Source: Elusimicrobia bacterium RIFOXYD2_FULL_34_15 (GTDB lineage Bacteria; Elusimicrobiota; UBA8919). Taken from it: DNA of 56,232 nucleotides. Positions within the stretch are counted from its first letter, which is position 1; each line of letters starts with the position of its first letter. The stretch spans positions 1 through 56,232 of the forward strand of contig MGVS01000039.1 of NCBI GenBank assembly GCA_001800605.1, read 5' to 3'. The notes under the pieces were generated by a model. It searched no databases and was not told the origin of the DNA. It saw nothing but the letters and a program-made list of their open reading frames with translations. Shown piece by piece: positions 16,817-24,958 of this stretch. The position numbers and the translations under genes were made by a program.

Positions 16817-17536
16817 TCACATCTTAAATTTCTTGCCGAGATATATTTTCCTTGCTTCTTCGCTCTCTAAAAGCTGTTTAGCTGAACCTTCAATTAGAAC
16901 CCTACCATCATAAATTATGTATGCCCTATCTATTATCTCCAAAGCTTCTCTAACATTATGATCTGTCAATATAACACCTATCCCCGATTTTTTCAAATCT
17001 TTTATTATATTTTGGATATCAGCAATTGTAATCGGATCTATACCTACAAAAGGTTCGTCAAGAAGTATGAAATGAGGATTTATTGCTAACGCACGCGCTA
17101 TTTCTGTCCGTCTTCTCTCGCCACCGGACAGATTATATGCGTATCTGTCTTTTAGATTATAAATACCCAGTTTCTTTAAAAGTAATTCACTTTCCGTGTA
17201 GCATTTATCTCTTTCATAACCGAGCATTTCAAGTATTGCCAGAATATTTTCCTGCACAGTAAGCCCTCTGAAAATCGATGACTCCTGAGATAAATATATT
17301 ATCCCTTTTTGGGCCCGCAAATAAACAGGAATATTTATTATGTCTTCCGAATCAAAGTATATATGTCCGCTATCCGCCTTTATTAATCCGCTTATTATGT
17401 GAAACGAGGTTGTTTTACCGGCACCGTTAGGGCCAAGCAGACCTATAATTTCCGAGTCATTTACGAACATCGAAAGTTCGTTGACTACTCTGTGCTTTGA
17501 ATAAGTTTTTACAATATTTTCTATTTTCAGTTGCAT
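16817..17536 (-). CDS. lptB: LPS export ABC transporter ATPase LptB
   Basis: About 239 residues. The P-loop GPNGAGKTT lies at residues 35-43, the signature LSGGERRRTEIARAL in the middle and Walker B FILLDEPFVGIDPITI follows. The wording of these motifs is that of LptB. It powers extraction of LPS from the inner membrane with LptF and LptG, which are not in this window. The ATG at 17536 is preferred over a TTG 15 bases upstream, as LptB proteins start with a beta strand just before IVKTY. It follows lptA after a ~200-base repeat-filled gap. Confidence 0.94.
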   Translation of the reverse strand: MQLKIENIVKTYSKHRVVNELSMFVNDSEIIGLLGPNGAGKTTSFHIISGLIKADSGHIYFDSEDIINIPVYLRAQKGIIYLSQESSIFRGLTVQENILAILEMLGYERDKCYTESELLLKKLGIYNLKDRYAYNLSGGERRRTEIARALAINPHFILLDEPFVGIDPITIADIQNIIKDLKKSGIGVILTDHNVREALEIIDRAYIIYDGRVLIEGSAKQLLESEEARKIYLGKKFKM

Positions 17537-17568
17537 AATATTGAGAACCAATTTAAAATTAAAAGTTT

Positions 17569-17720
17569 CCGCTACTAAGTCGTTAGCGGATCCGCCGAAG
17601 CATAGTGGCGTAAAATATTCAGAACGACATTCATGTCATGCTGAGCCACATTCACTTCGTTCAGGATGACACTTTGTATCATTTTTAATTTTTCATCCCG
17701 TAAAAACGGGACAAGTTTTT
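17569..17720. repeat. Repeat-filled gap between lptA and lptB
   Basis: Contains a CCGCTACTAAGTCGTTAGCGG palindrome variant (17570-17590), a GTCATGCTGAGC...TTCAGGATGAC inverted pair (17635-17671) and the hairpin CCCGTAAAAACGGG (17697-17710). No coding sequence was seen. Confidence 0.6.
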
Positions 17721-17734
17721 GCATTTTTAATTGC

Positions 17735-18397
17735 CTATTTCATAATCATCTTTGATTGTACATTGCCTAAAATGGTTAAAATTTCTTTTTCCAATGCCAA
17801 TATAATTTTGTCTCCGGTGTATTCAGAATAATTTTTTTCATCTCTTCTTATTATTTTAGGAGGACCGCCTAATAGCAAAAGCTCGTCTGTTTTTTTGTCA
17901 TAAAATGCTTCATCACTTAGCATCTCTGTCCCTTCCTGAAAAATTTTAACATCTTTTATCGCATGAAACTTTTCACCAAAATCCGATATTTCAAGTTTTT
18001 CACAGGTCATATTTACAACGTCGGTTGTATTGTTGGTCAAAAATCTTTTCATTTTAACATTACCGAAAAAAATCCCGCTGCCGCTGTTTTTACTGTATTG
18101 TGCTTCATCTGCCCAGCCGTTGATATTTGTCATTCCGCTTGAATAGTGAATATTTATATTACCCTTACCGGTTATCTCGCCGTTTTTATCGTTTGACTTC
18201 ATTTCATCTGCAATGATTTCAAGGTTTTTTTGCTTAAATTTTACATTACCCAGGAATTCCATTATATCGCCTTTCGATAATATTTTCATCTTATCACCCG
18301 TAATTGTGGTCGGTTCATTTTTATCTGCAGAAAATACAAAACAACATACGTTGATAAAAAATATTATTATTAAACTAGTTTTCATTATTTTATTCAT
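17735..18397 (-). CDS. lptA: LPS transport periplasmic protein LptA (OstA-like)
   Basis: 220 residues: signal peptide (residues ~1-23, cleavage near VFSADKN) and a repetitive beta-jellyroll of the OstA type with motifs such as DKMKILSKGDIMEFLGNVKFKQ and TGKGNINIHY. LptA bridges the periplasm for LPS. The gene lies between lptC and lptB, the canonical order. An internal ATG four codons later is an equally possible start. Confidence 0.9.
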   Translation of the reverse strand: MNKIMKTSLIIIFFINVCCFVFSADKNEPTTITGDKMKILSKGDIMEFLGNVKFKQKNLEIIADEMKSNDKNGEITGKGNINIHYSSGMTNINGWADEAQYSKNSGSGIFFGNVKMKRFLTNNTTDVVNMTCEKLEISDFGEKFHAIKDVKIFQEGTEMLSDEAFYDKKTDELLLLGGPPKIIRRDEKNYSEYTGDKIILALEKEILTILGNVQSKMIMK

Positions 18398-18418
18398 TAA
18401 TATTACTCTGCATTCTTC

Positions 18419-18460
18419 AGCTGTATCCTGTATACTGTGTACTGTGTACTGTATCCTGAC
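18419..18460. repeat. CTGTATCCTGTATACTG-type heptads between lptC and lptA
   Basis: Six or so CAGNAYN heptads, read on the minus strand, fill the gap. The same family is found at 15648, 50291 and 54264. Confidence 0.75.
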
Positions 18461-18462
18461 TA

Positions 18463-18987
18463 TTACTTCTTTACCACCTTCACGTCTTTTAAAATAGTTA
18501 TATCTGACAAATCTGAATTTGCTTCCAGGCCTATGCCTGTAATTGTGGAATCCTGTTTCTCCTGGCGAATAAAAGAATTCGAAGTTACCCTATTGGTTTT
18601 TCCAAAATAATTCAGTGAATCGGCATAAATAGTAGTATTTTTCAAAAGTGAAACTATTGAAACATTCCCCATTGCCTTTACATCGCCTGTGTCGGATTGC
18701 AAAACTGCCTTGTCAGCTAAAATGAAAGAGCTTATTTTTTTATTTTCATAAAAGCTCATTCTAATGTTTGTTGCATTTACAACTTTTTTCTTTTCGTAAA
18801 CATCGCCGTGAATTGCAAAAAAATTCCACTCGTGTTTTTCTAAGTCGTATTTGTCTATACTTAGATTTTTTATAATCTGGTCCGGGAATGTATTGCTTAT
18901 AAAAAATTTGTCTGCCTTTTTGCTGCAAGAAATAAAGCAAAAAGACAATATAACTACGAGCGGTATTGCTTTAATACATTTTCCCAT
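18463..18987 (-). CDS. lptC: LPS export protein LptC-like lipoprotein
   Basis: 174 residues with a lipoprotein signal ending FCFISC, lipidated Cys21. The body is a beta-rich OstA/LptC-like fold (WNFFAIHGDVYEKKKVVNATNIRMSFYENKK). E. coli LptC is held by a transmembrane helix; a lipid anchor is the version found in several other phyla. The gene overlaps the end of kdsC by 34 bases and precedes lptA. Confidence 0.85.
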   Translation of the reverse strand: MGKCIKAIPLVVILSFCFISCSKKADKFFISNTFPDQIIKNLSIDKYDLEKHEWNFFAIHGDVYEKKKVVNATNIRMSFYENKKISSFILADKAVLQSDTGDVKAMGNVSIVSLLKNTTIYADSLNYFGKTNRVTSNSFIRQEKQDSTITGIGLEANSDLSDITILKDVKVVKK

Positions 18988-19493
18988 AAACCTTTTGATT
19001 TAAAAACAATCTCAATAACTTCCCTGAATACACCCTCGCCGCTTTCTGCATCTGTTATATAATCGGCCGATTTTTTAACATCTTCGGACGCATTTTTAGG
19101 ACATGCAGAAAAACCGCATTTTGACATTACCGATAGATCTACCAGATCGTCACCTAAAAAAGCAACTTCGTCAATATTAAAATTCTCTTTTTCCAAGATT
19201 TCGTTTATTGCAGAAATCTTGTTCATACAGCCCTGGTAAAGATAATGAATGCCCACTTCCTTTGCCCTTGTTTCAACCTGTTCTGACTTTCTTCCTGTTA
19301 CCCATGCAAGTTTTATATCTTTTGCATGATTTTTCAAAAGTGTATAGGCAAACCTGTCGCGCGCATCCCAGAATTTTACTTCTTCACCGTTTTTCAATAT
19401 TATTATTTTACCGTCAGTCAAAACACCGTCTATATCTGACGCGATTAATTTAATATTCTTTATCTTATTAATTATCTTTTTACTAATCTTCAT
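18954..19493 (-). CDS. kdsC: 3-deoxy-D-manno-octulosonate 8-phosphate phosphatase
   Basis: About 179 residues, the size of the HAD-family KdsC. Motif I is ASDIDGVLTDG (Asp20, Asp22), followed by the family-typical KFWDARDRFAYTLLKNH, WVTGRKSEQVETRAKEVGIHYLYQG and AFLGDDLVDLSVM. It removes phosphate from Kdo-8-P in the pathway started by KdsA. The ATG at 19493 is preferred over a GTG 21 bases upstream that lies in repeat DNA. Confidence 0.95.
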   Translation of the reverse strand: MKISKKIINKIKNIKLIASDIDGVLTDGKIIILKNGEEVKFWDARDRFAYTLLKNHAKDIKLAWVTGRKSEQVETRAKEVGIHYLYQGCMNKISAINEILEKENFNIDEVAFLGDDLVDLSVMSKCGFSACPKNASEDVKKSADYITDAESGEGVFREVIEIVFKSKGLWENVLKQYRS

Positions 19494-19502
19494 AAATAGA
19501 AT

Positions 19503-19656
19503 CTGATTACACACCTGCCTGCCGGCAGGCAGGGATTTAGAAAACCGATTACACAGACTTTTAAAAGCAATTTAAGATTTAACGAAGAGCCTTAATCTGT
19601 GTAATCTTGCCTTTTATCTGTGTAATCAGTGATTGTTTGGATTTTTAAACAATCAC
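19503..19656. repeat. Composite repeat plus hairpin after the zinc-ribbon protein gene
   Basis: GATTACAC units, the palindrome CCTGCCTGCCGGCAGGCAGG (19514-19533), and ATCTGTGTAATC units are followed by the 10-bp hairpin GTGATTGTTT/AAACAATCAC (19629-19656). The hairpin ends 3 bases from the stop codon of the upstream gene. The same hairpin and spacing occur at 47758-47804. Confidence 0.8.
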
Positions 19657-19659
19657 ATT

Positions 19660-20712
19660 TTATCTTTCTGTCATTTTTCTGGTATTTTTCTCAATATCCA
19701 GGAAAAGTAAAATTGTTTCGGCAATTGCGTTAAAAGAAATAAAAATTATATAGGATATAACGGCTATACCAACCATGCCGAGTAAAGACGAAAAAATACT
19801 TTGCGGAAGCAATACTATGAAACAACCTATTGCCGTTATTAATCCTATTATCAAAATAAATCTTCCGAGAAATCTAAATACGTTTGATATACGATGTAAT
19901 GCCCCGTATCTGCGCGGATTTGCAATCTCCGGTGCTTTAAGAATATTTCCGCAATTAATACAATAACCGCTAACCGGTGTTTCTTTCCGGCAGATAGCAC
20001 ATATCATTATGGCTTCTTCTGCCGACGCTTTTTCTTCTGAAGTAGGTGAAAATTTTTCTCCCATTCCTATAAAAAGAAATATTAATCCTGCCGTTATACC
20101 GCCTGAAATTACATCAGCAGTAAAAAACATTGCAGGAGAAACCGCTTCAAATCTTAACCTCAAAAATATTTCCCAACCAATTGCACCGCCAATTGCGCCG
20201 CCTAACGCACCGCCGATAAAAACATAGATTCTTCTTTTATCACTGGATGTAAACAATCCGATAAAAGCGCCCGTAATTAACCATATAACCGCATTTGCCG
20301 TTGTGTAAAGTGAGAATTCTAAACTTTTTGCTTTTTCCGGAATAAACAGCCACATCGGCATATCATTTCTTAAAAGGTACATGGCAACAATACTTCCGAT
20401 TACTCCGCCCAAAATTGCACCTAATAAACCGAAAATTACTTTATTAGTTGATTTCTCAAGAACTCCGATAACTATCCCAATAAAAACTGCAGCTATAACA
20501 ATCCTAAGCACAATATAGAACGGTTCTGCTATTCCTTGATTTGTAATGTTGAAAATACCGGAAGATAAAAACCAGCCTATACAACCCGCAATTGCGCCGG
20601 CAAGCGTTCTTCTCAATAACCATGCAGCGGTTGTGAGTAAGAAATTTGTTCCGCAAACTCCGCAATACTTGGAACCTTCTTTTACTTCTGCATCACAATT
20701 TGAGCAACGCAT
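19660..20712 (-). CDS. Polytopic membrane protein with two zinc ribbons
   Basis: 350 residues, function unknown. Residues 1-20 form a zinc ribbon (CSNCDAEVKEGSKYCGVCG). About six glycine-rich membrane segments follow. A second zinc ribbon (CAICRKETPVSGYCINCG) lies near residue 240, and two more membrane segments end the protein. A GGAGG site 5 bases before the ATG at 20712 fixes the start. It lies between kdsC and a small zinc-ribbon membrane protein, inside the Kdo gene group. The small paralogous-looking neighbour suggests a shared, perhaps membrane-assembly, role; this is speculation. Confidence 0.8.
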   Translation of the reverse strand: MRCSNCDAEVKEGSKYCGVCGTNFLLTTAAWLLRRTLAGAIAGCIGWFLSSGIFNITNQGIAEPFYIVLRIVIAAVFIGIVIGVLEKSTNKVIFGLLGAILGGVIGSIVAMYLLRNDMPMWLFIPEKAKSLEFSLYTTANAVIWLITGAFIGLFTSSDKRRIYVFIGGALGGAIGGAIGWEIFLRLRFEAVSPAMFFTADVISGGITAGLIFLFIGMGEKFSPTSEEKASAEEAIMICAICRKETPVSGYCINCGNILKAPEIANPRRYGALHRISNVFRFLGRFILIIGLITAIGCFIVLLPQSIFSSLLGMVGIAVISYIIFISFNAIAETILLFLDIEKNTRKMTER

Positions 20713-20744
20713 AAAACCTCCGTTAAACAGCAATTTAAAATTTA

Positions 20745-20883
20745 AAAACTTGTCCCGTTGTTACGGGATGTAAAATTATCCGCCACTAAGTCGCTGGCGG
20801 ATCCGCCTAAGCATCAATGGCGGAAAAATTGTGGTTAATTTATTAAAAAAACAATTTACCCATTACCCGTTACCCGTTACTTA
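20745..20883. repeat. Repeat cluster: hairpin, TCCGCCA palindrome and stop-codon heptads
   Basis: Holds TCCCGTTGTTACGGGA (20754-20769), the palindrome TCCGCCACTAAGTCGCTGGCGGA with further arms (20778-20825), and GTAAYGR heptads (20856-20883, minus strand) that include the stop codon of the next gene. Confidence 0.75.
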
Positions 20884-21134
20884 TTTATTGGTTTTGGTGC
20901 CATTTTTTCATACATCGGATATTCTGATTCCCAAGTTGGTAAATTTCTATCAAACTTGTTTAAGAAAAATCTTGCTACAAAAAATAAAACTATTACTATA
21001 ACATAAATTATTCCAAGAACTTTCAAGTGCCATTTCCAAGTCGGTTTCCATGGAACATACATCAAATCTGCACCGCAACTTTTACATATCTTTGCCGTAT
21101 CCTTGTTTTCAGTCTGACAATTATAACATTTCAT
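20877..21134 (-). CDS. Small zinc-ribbon membrane protein
   Basis: 85 residues. An N-terminal zinc ribbon (CYNCQTENKDTAKICKSCG) is followed by one membrane helix (VLGIIYVIVIVLFFVARFF) and a short polar tail. A GGGGGAGAAG site precedes the ATG. Its last two codons and stop (NK, TAA) are made of the GTAAYGR repeat. Function unknown; it neighbours the larger double zinc-ribbon membrane protein. Confidence 0.75.
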   Translation of the reverse strand: MKCYNCQTENKDTAKICKSCGADLMYVPWKPTWKWHLKVLGIIYVIVIVLFFVARFFLNKFDRNLPTWESEYPMYEKMAPKPINK

Positions 21135-21149
21135 AAACTTCTCCCCCTA

Positions 21150-21294
21150 AAGACAACCCGCCTGCATCAGCTGTGCTGAAAGCACTGCGGGCAGGTTAAA
21201 AATTCAAAATGAAAAATTTAAAAATGAATGTGAAAACCTTATCTTTCCGCTACGACTCCTCAGCCCGTTACTCGTTACCCGTTGCCCGTTACTT
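21150..21294. repeat. Repeats between kdsA and the small zinc-ribbon gene
   Basis: A GCCTGCATCAG...CTGCGGGCAGG inverted pair (21159-21197) and GTAAYGR heptads at 21264-21294 whose first unit supplies the kdsA stop codon. Confidence 0.7.
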
Positions 21295-22092
21295 ATTTTT
21301 AATTTCTTTCAATAAATTTTTTAGTTCAGATAATTTTACGGAATTTGCTGAATCTGATAATGCCTTTTCAGGACTGGGATGCACTTCCATGAAAATAGCA
21401 TCTGTCCCAATCGCTAAAGCAGCTTTTGATAACGGCAGAATAAATTCCTTCTGTCCGCTGCTTTTATTGCCAAGACCTCCCGGCAATTGAACCGAGTGTG
21501 TAGCATCAAAAATTACGGGATATCCGAAATTTTTCATTATCACAAGAGAACGCATATCAACAATAAGGTTATTATAGCCGAAACTTGTGCCCCGCTCAGT
21601 AAGTAAAATATTTTTATTCCCGGTTGACTCTATTTTCTCAACTACATTTTTCATGTCATACGGCGAAAGAAACTGGCCTTTTTTTACATTTATAGGTTTC
21701 TTTGTAATTGCTGCTGCAATTAATAAATCAGTTTGACGACATAAAAATGCCGGAATCTGTATTGCATCCGCTACTTTTGCGACTAACGGAATTTCGCTAA
21801 CGCAATGAACATCCGTTAAAACCGGTATATCAAATTTTTCTTTAATATCTGCTAAAATCTCAAGCCCTTTATAAATACCGGGACCGCGGTATGATTTTAT
21901 CGAAGATCTGTTCGCTTTGTCATATGATGCTTTAAATACTAATGGTATTTTTAATTCCTTTGTAATTTTTTTAAGTTGTTCGGCAATCTTAAAAACAATT
22001 TCTTTTGTCTCAATTACACACGGCCCCGCAATTAAAACAAACGGATTTTTACCGCCGATTTTTATATTACCAATTTTAATTTCTATAGTCAT
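21289..22092 (-). CDS. kdsA: 3-deoxy-8-phosphooctulonate (Kdo-8-P) synthase
   Basis: 267 residues, a normal class I/II DAHP-synthase-fold enzyme joining arabinose-5-phosphate and phosphoenolpyruvate. Motifs: FVLIAGPCVIE near the N terminus, FKASYDKANRSSIKSYRGPG, PVLTDVH, IPAFLCRQTDLL, KKGQFLSPYDM, LTERGTSFGYNNLIVDMRSL, FDATHSVQLPGG. Its ATG overlaps the TAA of the PLD-like gene by one base. With KdsC and KdsB, also here, it makes CMP-Kdo for LPS. Confidence 0.97.
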   Translation of the reverse strand: MTIEIKIGNIKIGGKNPFVLIAGPCVIETKEIVFKIAEQLKKITKELKIPLVFKASYDKANRSSIKSYRGPGIYKGLEILADIKEKFDIPVLTDVHCVSEIPLVAKVADAIQIPAFLCRQTDLLIAAAITKKPINVKKGQFLSPYDMKNVVEKIESTGNKNILLTERGTSFGYNNLIVDMRSLVIMKNFGYPVIFDATHSVQLPGGLGNKSSGQKEFILPLSKAALAIGTDAIFMEVHPSPEKALSDSANSVKLSELKNLLKEIKNK

Positions 22093-22625
22093 TATTCAAT
22101 ATGTTCAATATATTCTATCAACCTTTTAGCCTTGTCTTTATCCCTGAGAAGCAACGAAGTGTCATTATTATTTTTTAACCCGTCAAACGAATAATTATGA
22201 CTACCGATGATAATTGTTTCTTTATCTATAACTAAAACTTTGCTGTGAGTCGTCCTTTTAGAACTGTCAAACCGTACATTTATACCGGCTGCCTTTAATT
22301 TATTGAATACTTCCTGATTTTTTAGTGTTTCTTCTTTTATATACTCAGATTTTGGATAGTCCAAAACCACATAAACATCTAATCCCCTGGTACGTGCATC
22401 TATGAAATCCCTGAGCAACCTATTGGAATATGCATCTTTATAATCGTAAAGAAGAAACAAATAAGCGACAAGATGAACTGATTCTTTTGCATTTTGTATC
22501 TCTCTATGAGCAATCTGAAAGTATTCATCATTCAGTATTAGCTCGCTCTGTATTCTTGCTGTGACACATCCTAAAAAAATATTTACTATGATAAAAAGCA
22601 AAATTATTAATGTCCATTTTTTCAC
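22092..22625 (-). CDS. PLD-family (single HKD) lipoprotein
   Basis: 177 residues. A lipoprotein signal ends IFLGC (Cys20). The remainder is one phospholipase-D half with the HKD motif THSKVLVIDKETIIIGSHNYS and the preceding LVAYLFLLYDYKDAYSNRLLRDFIDARTRG strand-helix. Proteins with one HKD motif act as dimers and include nucleases (Nuc type) and lipid enzymes; the substrate here is unknown. The start is GTG at 22625 with a GAGG site. It is tightly coupled to kdsA. Confidence 0.87.
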   Translation of the reverse strand: MKKWTLIILLFIIVNIFLGCVTARIQSELILNDEYFQIAHREIQNAKESVHLVAYLFLLYDYKDAYSNRLLRDFIDARTRGLDVYVVLDYPKSEYIKEETLKNQEVFNKLKAAGINVRFDSSKRTTHSKVLVIDKETIIIGSHNYSFDGLKNNNDTSLLLRDKDKAKRLIEYIEHIE

Positions 22626-22657
22626 TCATTCCTCTTTTTGACACCGATTCTATCCTC

Positions 22658-22682
22658 TACTCATTACCCATTACCCGTTACT
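22658..22682. repeat. GTAAYGR heptads after the peptidase gene
   Basis: Three to four heptads on the minus strand begin 6 bases downstream of the stop codon of the papain-like peptidase. Confidence 0.75.
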
Positions 22683-22688
22683 ATTCTT

Positions 22689-23474
22689 TCACACAACAAC
22701 CCGATTCTTATAATTCAATACACTTGCCAATGTAAGCGGGTTAGGGTCATCGATATCAACCGAGCTCCAAGCGTCCATCATAAAACGTTCAATATATGCA
22801 TACGGTAAAAATCCGTAACCTTTCTGTCCCCACTCTTCTGACCATGAATTCTTAAATTTAATAACTTGCTTTTTATCGTCATAACCTACCGGACAAATTG
22901 CATGCCCACCCAAGCTGCTTTCATTTTTCTTTGGCATAGGCACAATACCCGTCGTTCCGGTTTCCATCATCCCATTGAAAACCTCAATCCCGATAACGCA
23001 CGGTCCTTTAGTCGCAAGATTTAGACGCAGTTCATTAAGGTTAAGTATACGGGCATATGTCATTATACTAAATTTTTTGGCATTTGTCTTGGCTCCTTCC
23101 TGCGCTTTGTTTCTTTGATGCGGGAAATACGGCCAATACTTTTCCTGGCAAACACCTTTGCTCTCAAGCACCTGCATCGCCGCGCGTATTGTCGTGCCTT
23201 CTGCCCCGGGTATACCGTCAATCTTTTTACATTCACTATAAAGAAACCTGGGGGAAAGCAAAACCAATTTTTTATAATCCTGTAATTCCTGGTACTCTTT
23301 CATACCGGCGACTGTCGCAAAACCAACGCAGGTACCTTCATCTCCCTGATCTCTGACAGGCGATACCTTTGGCGTATAGTCAACCTTAGCCGGTAACTTT
23401 ACAACCGGCAAATACGCCCTCATCAAATAATCCCTGTCGTCAAATTTATCTTTAATACATCCAAATTTTTTCAT
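22689..23474 (-). CDS. Papain-like (C1 family) cysteine peptidase
   Basis: 261 residues. The catalytic set of C1 peptidases is intact: oxyanion Gln43 and Cys49 (RDQGDEGTCVGFA), His191 (GGHAICPVGYDD) and Asn209 (KFKNSWSEEWGQKGYGFLPY). The N-terminal ~35 residues (KDKFDDRDYLMRAYLP, then LPAKVDYTPKVSPVRDQG) resemble the start of bacterial C1 enzymes without a long propeptide. No signal peptide is visible, so it is either cytoplasmic or exported another way. It sits 5 bases after an outer-membrane-barrel gene and before the PLD lipoprotein, inside a cell-surface gene block. Confidence 0.92.
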   Translation of the reverse strand: MKKFGCIKDKFDDRDYLMRAYLPVVKLPAKVDYTPKVSPVRDQGDEGTCVGFATVAGMKEYQELQDYKKLVLLSPRFLYSECKKIDGIPGAEGTTIRAAMQVLESKGVCQEKYWPYFPHQRNKAQEGAKTNAKKFSIMTYARILNLNELRLNLATKGPCVIGIEVFNGMMETGTTGIVPMPKKNESSLGGHAICPVGYDDKKQVIKFKNSWSEEWGQKGYGFLPYAYIERFMMDAWSSVDIDDPNPLTLASVLNYKNRVVV

Positions 23475-23479
23475 TTGTT

Positions 23480-24778
23480 TTAAAAACTATACTTAAACAC
23501 TGCTCTTACCGAATTCCGGCCAACACTATCTTTCTGTACATAATCCGTATATCTGGATATAAAATCTATCCCTAGTGTTAAATCTCCATCTATGAAATAT
23601 TTATCGATTGATAAATTAGTATAGTATCTTTTTTTATCATTATTTGAATCATTAAAATCGTAATTATTTCCTATTAATCCCGCCGAAACCTTCCAACCAT
23701 TTTGTTTTATTTTGTAATTTGCTTTTATACCGGCGGTTTCCTTCCTGTAATTATTACCTAACTTAAGACTATAATTTACATTTTTATGCTCAATATCAAA
23801 ATCAAGCCATATTCTATTTTTGTCATTATCCAAAATTTCGTATCCCCATCCGTTTTGAATATAAAACCCTTCGTGATTTAAGTCAGCGTCAATATAATCC
23901 CTTTTAAAATACTGATATTTTAAATTTGCATTTAATCTTTTATTGATTCTGTGTTCAGTCCCGGCATAGTATTGTCGATATTCGTAATCGTAATCATCGT
24001 CTCTTTCGTCTTCTTCTTTAGTATCCCGCTGGCCCCAGCTAGCCCGGGTTGTGATTTCATATAGCCAGGGAAAATCAAAAATATAATCAAATCCTCCCAT
24101 GGCATCCTGTTTGGTTCTTTTCCGGTCTATTTTCTTTTCTTTCAGTTGTTCTATCTTGTAAGATGAAGTAAGCATTAATTTCTTACCCAAAAAATATCTT
24201 TTCCCGCCAAGCTTACTAAAAATCTTAAGTTGATCATTATTTTCTGATTTTAAATAATCAAAATCATCGATACCCGCAGATAAATTTATCGTATAAAAAT
24301 CTTTTTTCGTAAATGTAATATCGGGTACGCCTGTAACCTGATTATATTCACTTTTTGGAGAATTATCATACCGTTTCTCTTTATATTTCATTTTAAGGCC
24401 CAGCTCCAGCGATTCTTCCTCAAGCTTGCTGATAAAATATGACCAGTTTGTTTTGAAAATTTTAGATACGTTATCCAAAGAATCTTTAGTATCATAGTTT
24501 TTGTCATAGATGAATGAGCTTATATTGTAAATTAACCGATCTGATACTTTCTGTCCGAATTTGAGATGATAGTTGTGATAAGTATAATCATCATCCGTGT
24601 CTTCTTCTTCGTAATCTTCAGATGTTGACCTTTTACTTACTTCAGTATAACCGCTTAAGGTAAAAACATCCGCTTTTGATAAAGTATATTCATTTTCATC
24701 CGTGTAAACCGGTAAAGTAAAACCTTTTATTATATTTAGGGTAAAAAACCCAATTATGAGAAAGAACACTTTTTTCAT
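23480..24778 (-). CDS. Predicted outer-membrane beta-barrel protein
   Basis: 432 residues. A signal peptide (MKKVFFLIIGFFTLNIIKG) is followed by alternating beta strands rich in aromatic and charged residues, for example TYHNYHLKFGQKVSDRLIYNISSFIYD. The last strand ends RAVFKYSF with C-terminal Phe, the signal recognised by the BAM complex. No family is recognised; around 16-20 strands can be guessed. It is next to the papain-like peptidase gene. A role as porin, secretion pore or glycan exporter is open. Confidence 0.8.
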   Translation of the reverse strand: MKKVFFLIIGFFTLNIIKGFTLPVYTDENEYTLSKADVFTLSGYTEVSKRSTSEDYEEEDTDDDYTYHNYHLKFGQKVSDRLIYNISSFIYDKNYDTKDSLDNVSKIFKTNWSYFISKLEEESLELGLKMKYKEKRYDNSPKSEYNQVTGVPDITFTKKDFYTINLSAGIDDFDYLKSENNDQLKIFSKLGGKRYFLGKKLMLTSSYKIEQLKEKKIDRKRTKQDAMGGFDYIFDFPWLYEITTRASWGQRDTKEEDERDDDYDYEYRQYYAGTEHRINKRLNANLKYQYFKRDYIDADLNHEGFYIQNGWGYEILDNDKNRIWLDFDIEHKNVNYSLKLGNNYRKETAGIKANYKIKQNGWKVSAGLIGNNYDFNDSNNDKKRYYTNLSIDKYFIDGDLTLGIDFISRYTDYVQKDSVGRNSVRAVFKYSF

Positions 24779-24782
24779 TATC

Positions 24783-24958
24783 TAATTTGTTATGATGGAG
24801 TTCCTGCCGATGCATCAGTGACAGACTACCTCTTCGGTTTGCTGTAGTTGCCAACCTTGGCTGGCTTCTTTGTCTTTCAAATGTCAACACAGCCGAGCAA
24901 GCTCGTCAACTACATCCGCCAGTTGGCGGAGATAGGTAACCCCTGCCAATACTATGAT
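24783..24958. other. GC-richer non-coding island, possible relic of a plus-strand reading frame
   Basis: This 176-base gap is visibly richer in G and C than its surroundings. Read on the plus strand from 24794 it is open for about 60 codons but for one TAG and reads like protein (DGVPADASVTDYLFGLL, then after the stop LPTLAGFFVFQMSTQPSK). It also holds the TCCGCCAGTTGGCGGA palindrome (24906-24921). No start codon or ribosome site was seen. It separates two minus-strand genes. Confidence 0.4.

Noticed and set aside
24790-24860. Fluoride-riboswitch-like sequence (GATGGAGTTCCTGCC)
   Set aside because: The first half resembles the consensus but the expected second half (TGATGNCNCCTAC) is not found and no transporter gene follows on the plus strand.
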